Shown here piece by piece: positions 19,951 to 26,435 of a stretch of DNA of 26,435 bases (position 1 is its first letter; each line of letters starts with the position of its first letter). This stretch comes from Elysia marginata. Lineage: Eukaryota > Mollusca > Gastropoda > Plakobranchidae. The position numbers and the translations under genes are program-made. The stretch is from positions 101,162 through 127,596 of the forward strand of contig BMAT01004864.1 in the NCBI GenBank assembly GCA_019649035.1, given 5' to 3'. Below the pieces are notes generated by a model. That model was not told where the DNA came from, searched no databases, and saw nothing but the letters and a program-made list of their open reading frames with translations.

Positions 19951-22311
19951 ATAGGGGTATTATAGGGGTTATACTTATAGGGGTACCATGGTCGATTTTC
20001 AGATTTGTTGAAACCATGAAAGTTTATCTTTTTCTCAACACAATGGTACCAGTTTTTCGTTCCTAAGACATATATAAATAATTCTTTTTATAATTTTGAA
20101 AAAAAAGGACGTCAAAACGCTATACAAATAAGCGTATGTTATTTCAAGAGGAAAAACAATGGCTGCAGCACATGGTATAAGCTATCGCCCCTATTATGAT
20201 CCCTAGCCTGCAGTGTATTTTGGGAAGTCCACTTTCCAAGCGTGCAATGTCAACACAAACTCCGACATGGTGAAGGCCATTCAAATGCATAGGAATTATT
20301 GTCTATAGTCTGTTTCTTGTTACCGTTAGCCTCTAAGAATAGCTTTTGTCCTTGTTTTACATAGAAACTTTGTGATACTGACAGTGAGTATACTGCTGGT
20401 GGCGACTGGCGAGGTGACAGAATGATGCTGGCTGAACTGCAGGCATACATGAAACACAGGAGGGTAGACATACACTGCATAAAATCTCAGTGTTCCTCTT
20501 TTTTTCTTCTATGTGCCTTTCTTCTGCGTTTTTCTCAAAATGTCTTTTTATGTATATCTTTGTAAAGTTGTGGAACAATTCCCTTCAAACTTTGCATATG
20601 ATTTATGACTTGACAATGCCCCGTCCTTGATTTTGTCAGAAGCTTTTTTCAATATTTTTGTTTGTTTTTGTTGAAAAAAAGTACTTTTTTGCACTTTTAT
20701 ATTTTGTACAAACTCAAAAAATTTATAAAAATCTAAAAAAGCAGCTACAAAAAATGCTTCTGACAAAATTCACAGAATGCAAATACATTGTTTAGATTTT
20801 GCCATATAAAGGCCTAAAGTTTACTATTTTTATCTAATATGGCAGCTTCAACAATCAGTTTCATGGCAACAAAACATTGGAAATGATAATACAAAATGTA
20901 TGAACATTTTCTTTGATTTTTCTACCACAAAATTATTTTGAAATGCAGAAATTAGATCTTATTATGAAAAAGAAAAAAATGCTTCTGGCTGCCGCACTAG
21001 CCCTTAAGTGGCAAGACAGGTGTTTTTTATCATCACTTAGATGTAGTCACTGCCTGCTTAGCGCATAGCTCTTTCCACCAAGAGTGCTGTTATGGCAGAA
21101 ATGAAGGTTACTACTATACTAGTGCATCAGAGCTGCCATCCCATAGTCAACTGGCCCCAGTACTTCAAGATCTCCATTTCATTTTCAGAACTTTCCGAAG
21201 CATTTCAAGTTCTCACTACGAGAAAATGCTCCAACAAAGATTAGACATAACTATGGGACCCATATAAAAGGAGTTCACTTGATGTTTGAAGTAGAACTGC
21301 CTCTTCTTCCAAACTTCAGCTAAATACTTTAAAAAAAGTTCTGAAAGACATAACTCATTTTGTTATATATAAATGAGATGATCTGGTGCACTTTGCTGGA
21401 TCTAGTTATTGTCTCATCTTATAGGCCTAGATTTTATAATTGTTCACAAATTTTAGTAATCACAGATACTTTCCAAGTCATAGCTAATTTCAGTGCTTTA
21501 GGTTTGACATCAGTTTTCCAGTTTTTTGGTCGTCTTTCTGGTACTTAAATACTGAAATCGGTACTGGATTGCAGCTTTGGTGCATTTTATCAGTAAAAGT
21601 TTATTGATTTGAAAACAGAAGACAAACAAGGGTAAAGAAAAATACCTTTATAACCGCCGTTAAAACACTAGCCATAATATGTGAGCTTGACTGTGTATAA
21701 GGTAGGATTTATAGTATGTCAAATTCTAACCTTTGAATCAAGAGAGTGTTTTGTCAATGCAGTACACTATAAAGTAATACTCCTTGGGCTCTAATAATGC
21801 CACCAGTACATATCAAGACATATTTTGTAAAATATGCTCACAATCAAATAAATTAGAAAAAAAATGCAAAAAAAGGAGGAAAATAAAACAATAGAAAAAT
21901 TCAAGACAATATTCTGACATTCAACAGATTTAATGGTGTTTCCACAGTTCTACCTAACATGATGCAAACGACAAGAATAATTATCAAACCTATTTCCCAC
22001 TCAGTAACCCATTGCATTACAAAACCTAAAACAATTTTGAATATACATGGAAACAAGCCCAAATATATCTCTGCAATGTCTTTATAAATCTCCATCGTAT
22101 TTCAACATAATGTTCAACTTTACATGATTTCAAAAAAAGATTTAAAAAAACCTACAAATTTCTCGTACACTGAATTGAAAAAAAAATATTACTCAAAGGG
22201 ATTGTGACTTTGACTTTCATTTATCAATAATTAAAAAATATTGTGACATCACTTTACAAGCTGGTTAAAAAAAAAACAATAACAAAAGTTTGGGGAAAAA
22301 AAGGAAGAAAA
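19951..22311. other. Convergent intergenic region and SF3B2 3' flank
   Basis: TATAGGGGT-like words repeat three times at 19951-19985. At 21189-21323 a TTTTCAG| acceptor opens a 44-codon frame to TAA (NFPKHFKFSLRENAPTKIR then YGTHIKGVHLMFEVEL), a possible terminal exon of an unassembled plus-strand gene. The right part should contain the SF3B2 3' untranslated region. Minus-strand polyadenylation candidates are ATTAAA (21929-21934) and AATAAA (21600-21605); the choice cannot be made from sequence. Confidence 0.35.
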
Positions 22312-22377
22312 TTAAAATTTGAACTCCTTGTACTTCTTGGCTCCCTTCCCAGTATCTTGTTGTGCTTTTTTGCGTTT
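22312..22377 (-). CDS. SF3B2: SF3B2 terminal exon
   Basis: After CTCTATTTCTCAG|, 21 codons and TAA: KRKKAQQDTGKGAKK then YKEFKF. It is too short to stand out as an open frame, but it is identified by the invariant KKYKEFKF end and by continuing the basic KQK-KRKK run from the exon before. Confidence 0.94.
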   Translation of the reverse strand, partial: KRKKAQQDTGKGAKKYKEFKF

Positions 22378-25302
22378 CTGAGAAATAGAGTAGGGTATAC
22401 GATGCCAGTGAATAAAAACAGTACAACTTGTAACATTTCATACTTAGTTAAAACCACCCCTTCCTGGCTTTGGATAAGCAAAAAATTAAACAGTTCTTAA
22501 AACGTTTCATAAAGGAACTGTCAAACTGATAAACAACATTAAGTCTAAGAAATAATATATGACAATGGTAGGCACATCAAACCTCTGGTGTGGCTTCTTT
22601 TGCTATATTCACATCAGAGGTTTGATGGGCCGGCTTTCGATGTGAAGAGCTGGGAAAACCATTCACTTTGGTCAAAAAATAAAATTTACATTTATATATT
22701 GAAGTAAAAAAAAAGATTGAAGACGATATGTTAAACCATATTTAAATTGCGACATGTTTTGTTGATGTTCTTAAGTTGGAGATAGACTAAAAAATTTTCT
22801 TTTAAGGGTTATAACTCTTAATGTGTATCAGCAACATGTGGACTGTTTTTCCATCTTCTTACACAATTATTATTCTGATGCAATAAAACACAGCAACATT
22901 TGTTCAGCCATTCTAAATTTGAGTCTCTTCGATCCGCTGGTTAAAATATGACATCTTAAATCCTTCAATCATTACTAGTAACGCGGAGGCCGCCTCTACT
23001 GTTGATTCTCATTTCTAAGTTTTGACTGACCGGGAGTTTCAGGACAAGCTGTTATTAGATGCTTTATGTGATTTAATATTTCAATTTAGCATTGGTACTT
23101 TTTTTTACTGTTTAGCTTTAACATGCTTATATTTATAGTAATACAAGTTATGTTAGTTTCTGCAATAGAGATTCATTGGGAGAAAAAAATGTGTGAAGTT
23201 GTGTGTCAGTGGCGTGCGTATATGTGGAATGCAAGTCATGTATAGGTACTATTTTGCTTAGGAGCTGGACATACACTTTATAGAGTAGCCCCTAATACAA
23301 TAGCAGAATCATGAGTTACTCATTTTTAAAGATGCCATGTATTGTTTTAACTTTTATTTGCTGTCCAGCTTAACACTTCTTGCCTCTGTGTGTATGCCAT
23401 TGATATATTTTTCTTTCTTTCCGTTTTTTTTCTTTCTGAGACGGTAACACCAGAGAATAAATTTTATTACTTTTTTTTTTTAAACACAAAAGCTGTATAG
23501 TAATTCCTACCTTCTGTTTAGCAGCATGCGCTGCTACCATATCACTAAGGTCTTCCTTTTCCAATTGACTTTGCTGCTCCCGCACTGTCTGGTCGTACTT
23601 TGCCTGCATGGCAGCTGTGTCAAGGTCAAGCTCCTCAGGGTTCAATGACACCTCCACTGCTTCTGCTCCAGTCTTCTCACCTGGCTTTTTGGGAACCTGT
23701 AATTAAAGAGAATGCAATCCTTTCTTTAAAAAATTAGTGTGGTTTTTGTGGTGAGTGCTACAGATTCAGAAAATGGCTAAAAATGCCAACTTTATCTTGG
23801 TTGGTATGATCATTCACCATTACAACTACATGCAGCAAAATCGGATAATTTCAATCTTCGCACACAGAAAATTTGTTGTACAATAAACTGTTTCAATAAG
23901 AAAGAGTTTCATGTCATGTGATGCTTGTCCAAAATCTAATGATAAGCTGCAGGAGCAATTCTTTTACGATATTATGAGACACTGGAACAACCCCCGTTGC
24001 CAGAACACAAGCTCAGCCAGTCCAAACATGGTGCCGCACACACAGTCACAGTCAACAAACAAGGCAAAGCTACTTTTGACAGCCCAGTCTTTCTAAAATT
24101 CTTTACATAAATATCCAGACCAAACCGTATCCATTGACACTTATCCTTGCAAAAGCAGTTTAAATATATATTTTAAGATCATTGGATCGCATTAAGAAGT
24201 AAATTTAAAAACTATTCTGACATTTTAGTATATTTATATAAATGAAATTTTGCATTTGCTTATCAGTGATAACCCAAATTCAGTTTGACATTCCAGAACA
24301 ATTTTACAGATTACACAAAATCAACTTTTAAAAAGATATTAAAAAAATTAATAGCTTTGCCAAATATAGCTTGGTGTTAAAAGTTTTAGCACCGAAATTC
24401 TCAGAACAAAAGGTTCTAAAAAATCCTACTTATTTTATGCTCATGGCGCAGTTTTTTCAAAGAAGGGTTGAGACCACATTTTTTAAACATCAAAATGTTT
24501 TTGTTCAGTAAACAATAAATTTCAATCAGTAGCTCTAACATATTCCCACCCAGTCAAAACGGGTTTGCAAGTAATATTAAAAAAAAAAACTTACTGCAGT
24601 CATGTCATAAACATGTGCAGAACCCATCATTGCTCCTCCAACAGGCGCAGCCTTCTTCTCAGGCAGAACTTGATAAAGGGCTGGTGTATCTCCGCCCTGG
24701 TCCATGGCATCTTCGATACGCTTTTTACGTAACTCAATTTGGTCAGGTGTTTCCATACCCACAGGTACAGAAGAGATGCCCCCTGGAGTCATCAGACTGA
24801 GAGAAACAAAGAAGACAAAATGCATCTTTTGTTAAAAAAAAGTATTTTAGTGTTTGAACTTCATTTATTTAAAGTCTTTATTGAGTTAAAAGGAGGCTTT
24901 TACCTGTTCCATAAAATTGATATGCTATAATGCACTGAAAAACAACAACTAACTTACCCAGACAAATAGCCAATAAAAAGGCAAGTCAAAAGAGAAATAT
25001 AATAACTAAGAATAAAAAGTCTGCAACAGGTAAAAAATGAGTTCATGAAGAAAACACCAGGACAGTTGGAAAATTCAAAAGGAAGTGGTGCAAAATATCT
25101 AAGAATTACCTTTCACTTGAACCCTAAAATCATTTAACAGTAATCAGAGGTGTTGAGTAAAGCCTCACCCTTCAGCTGGCGTAATGAGACCAGTTTCATC
25201 CTTCTCCTCTTCTTCCTCTTCCTCACTTTCAGACTCTGACTCTGATTCCGACTCTAACTCTCCCCACTGACCTTGGTCAATCTCTTCTTCCTCTACCTCA
25301 TT
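22312..25302 (-). CDS. SF3B2: SF3B2 (SAP145), C-terminal four exons, partial
   Basis: This is splicing factor 3b subunit 2, a core part of the SF3b complex in the U2 snRNP, which acts in the nucleus and grips pre-mRNA around the branch point. Joining 25302-25169, 24796-24595, 23696-23511 and 22377-22312 gives 195 residues ending at TAA (22312-22314). The protein has an acidic Ser/Glu tract, then GLITPAEGLMTPGG, VGMETPDQIELRKKRIEDAM, VLPEKKAAPVGGAMMGSAHV, NPEELDLD, EDLSDMVAAHAAKQK and the end KKYKEFKF. These match the order and wording of the known SF3B2 C-terminus through to the last residue. The SAP-type N-terminus, DUF382 and PSP regions are upstream, beyond 26435. All splice phases agree and no stop or shift breaks the frame, so the gene appears functional. 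The last introns are 1133, 898 and 372 bases long. Confidence 0.95.
22378..23510 (-). other. SF3B2 last intron
   Basis: A 1133-base intron with consensus borders (GTAGGA...TTTCTCAG). Apart from the hairpin at 22571-22631 and poly-T runs I see nothing else in it. Confidence 0.85.
22571..22631 (+). other. 61-nt near-perfect hairpin, pre-miRNA-like
   Basis: CATCAAACCTCTGGTGTG (22575-22592) pairs with CACATCAGAGGTTTGATG (22610-22627) across a 17-base loop. On the plus strand the single difference is a G-U pair. After one A-G mismatch, GGC (22571-22573) pairs with GCC (22629-22631), giving about 21 pairs. The size fits an animal microRNA precursor, but I do not recognise a known family. On the minus strand, the sense of the host intron, the G-U becomes an A-C mismatch. 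It could instead be a small inverted-repeat relic. Confidence 0.5.
23511..23696 (-). CDS. SF3B2: SF3B2 exon: NPEELDLD to AAKQK
   Basis: Bordered by TAATTACAG| and AAG|GTAGGA, exactly 62 codons in phase 0 at both ends. It starts VPKKPGEKTG, a segment that differs from vertebrates, then EVSLNPEELDLD, YDQTVREQQSQLEKEDLSDM and AAHAAKQK, which align with the family. Confidence 0.95.
23697..24594 (-). other. SF3B2 intron
   Basis: An 898-base intron with GTAAGT and TACAG borders. The 61-codon plus-strand frame at 23911-24096 has no support as a gene. Confidence 0.8.
24595..24796 (-). CDS. SF3B2: SF3B2 exon: METP / GGAMMGS block
   Basis: Bordered by TTTCTCTCAG| and GCA|GTAAGT, one base plus 67 codons. 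It holds the most conserved C-terminal stretch: TPGGISSVPVGMETP, IELRKKRIEDAM, VLPEKKAAPVGGAMMGS and YDMTA. It ends in phase 0. Confidence 0.96.
24797..25168 (-). other. SF3B2 intron
   Basis: A 372-base AT-rich intron with GTGAGG and CTCTCAG borders; nothing else seen in it. Confidence 0.8.
25169..25302 (-). CDS. SF3B2: SF3B2 exon: acidic tract
   Basis: Bordered by ATATTTAG| and GG|GTGAGG, 44 codons plus two bases. It begins NEVEEEEIDQGQWGELE, the counterpart of the EEEIDxxxWGELE segment of SF3B2, passes through alternating Ser-Glu and then poly-Glu, and ends GLITPAE plus GG, which completes Gly with the next exon's T. The low-complexity acidic part is usual for this protein. It starts in phase 0; the preceding exon is not in the window. 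Confidence 0.93.
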
Positions 25303-26435
25303 CTAAATATTTGGACAAAGAAAATTAATAGTCATTTAACAACAACTATATCAACAGTAATTGATAATGCAAATAACGAAATCTAATAGCCATCCTCATG
25401 GGCTTGGTTGAAGGATTTGAAGAAAAAAAAAATTCCTACATTTTCCTTCCTTATTAACACAAAGTAAGAAATTATACATCAACATGGAAACAAAAAACAC
25501 ATGCATAACGTCTTGTGAACTAGTCTGGATAAATATATGCGACTTAATTGAATTAAGACTTTTATTTTGCTATCAAATATCTGCCCAGTCATAATTCCCA
25601 AAGATTTTACCTTAAACATAGTGGATATTATGGGACAAATGTAAATTCATTTCATAGAGTTTCATGAGTACAAAGAAAAAAATTTAGATTGCTAGTAAAT
25701 CACCCTACATTAGTCAGGGTTCCTGCAGCCACCAAGCTATCAAATTCCAGGGCGTTTCCAGGAATTTCCATGCCCAAATGTCAAAATTCCAGGCCAGGCG
25801 CGGCAAAATCAAATAAAATTTAGACTTAATGAAACTTTTTAATAGTAAAAAATTACATTGGGTGGTGCCAATACTAGCAAAAAAATCCTTTTTTTGCTTT
25901 ACTTCCAATTAGAAGGTTTCATATCTAAAAAAAAATATACTATACAAGCCTAAAAATAATATAATTATATATTTAAAAAAAGCTTTCAAATATATACCTA
26001 CTTTACTAATTTTTTCTACATTAAAACAGTTATAAAAGTTATATTCTTCCCCTTCACAGTTTGCAGTTTAATTCATTTACCAACTAAAATTAACAGAGTT
26101 CTGGTCACAGTTCACATTACTCCTTGCCTATACCCAAAATATGGACGAAACTCTTGATGTGACTAAATTGTGTTAAAAAAAAACCTGACCAAAAGGTTTA
26201 GAATTGAATATACTTGTATATACTGTAGCTAGACAGACCTAAGGGGATGGAAACCTCATAGATTTTTTAGATAATGGTTTAACAGGCAAAGCCATGAAAT
26301 TCTAGCCCCCTTTAGTCCATAGAAAGTATGTGCACATCTGTACCAGACTCTACAGTCCCTAGATCTAGTAGTGGGTTGATAAACGCTATAGATCTAATTA
26401 CTTGAAGATTAATACTAGATCTATTTCAATCTACG
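25303..26435. other. SF3B2 upstream intron, running off the window
   Basis: At least 1.1 kb without a further SF3B2 exon; I looked for the conserved GDVFGTN-type segment expected just upstream and did not find it. It contains the hAT-like end at 25715. Near 26360-26425 the word AGATCTA recurs three times. Confidence 0.6.
25715..25800. mobile_element. hAT-type transposon terminus (candidate)
   Basis: The segment opens with CAGGGTTCCTGCAG, the CAGGGTTCC start common to terminal inverted repeats of hAT elements and their non-autonomous copies. Short direct words of the form TTCCAGG follow (25744-25795), as seen in many metazoan hAT-like repeats. The matching end (GGAACCCTG) was not found downstream, so this is a solo or truncated end. 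The minus-strand frame across it is not a gene. Confidence 0.4.

Noticed and set aside
20364-20560. Open frame after TTTTACATAG (KLCDTDSEYTAGGDWRGDRMM...)
   Set aside because: It looks partly protein-like, but it has no good donor, fades into a T-rich stretch, and does not fit the phase of the 19155 exon.
25714-25908. 64-codon minus-strand frame with many Trp residues
   Set aside because: It is produced by the TTCCAGG-type words of the hAT-like terminus inside an SF3B2 intron.
1-26435. CRISPR arrays, bacterial operons, rRNA genes, integrated viral genomes
   Set aside because: No regularly spaced direct repeats, ribosome-binding-site-led gene chains, rRNA-like sequence or viral gene signatures were seen.

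Overview
This is a stretch of AT-rich animal nuclear DNA. Coding information is split into short exons with GT/AG borders, the introns are 0.4 to 1.8 kb long, there are many (CT)n, (GA)n, (ATT)n and (GAT)n arrays, and worn non-LTR retrotransposon tails are scattered through it. The mix of LINE tails seen here is typical of marine invertebrates. A lophotrochozoan such as a mollusc is my best guess, but nothing in the window proves it. There are no bacterial operons, no CRISPR array and no intact mobile element.

Right end (22.3-25.3 kb, minus strand): the one gene I recognise securely is the 3' part of SF3B2 (SAP145), the SF3b subunit of the U2 snRNP. Its last four coding exons can be placed to the base, all splice phases agree, and they encode the C-terminal 195 residues. 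The rest of the gene lies beyond base 26435. Its last intron holds a near-perfect 61-nt hairpin, and a probable hAT-type transposon end sits in the upstream intron.

Left end (0.7-7.2 kb): two decayed LINE 3' ends lie on the minus strand at 0.7-1.5 kb. A 115-bp near-perfect palindrome follows at 2.9-3.0 kb. Next, on the plus strand, is an uncharacterised gene starting at 3251. It reads either as a single 199-codon frame or, using a strong internal splice donor, as a three-exon, 302-residue model (3251-3721, 4838-5079, 6862-7057) with matching phases and an AATAAA signal 167 bases after the stop.

Middle (7.2-19 kb): this is mostly non-coding. It has a polypyrimidine tract, a diverged tandem repeat of 109-122 bp, tRNA-like SINE heads, simple repeats, and a 5'-truncated CR1/L2-like LINE end at 15.4-16.36 kb with its (ATT)n tail. 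Between 19.1 and 21.3 kb the plus strand carries a well-bounded exon with a leucine-rich pattern and an unrecognised 134-codon open stretch containing an exact 33-bp tandem duplication. Both may belong to a gene converging on SF3B2, which I could not assemble.
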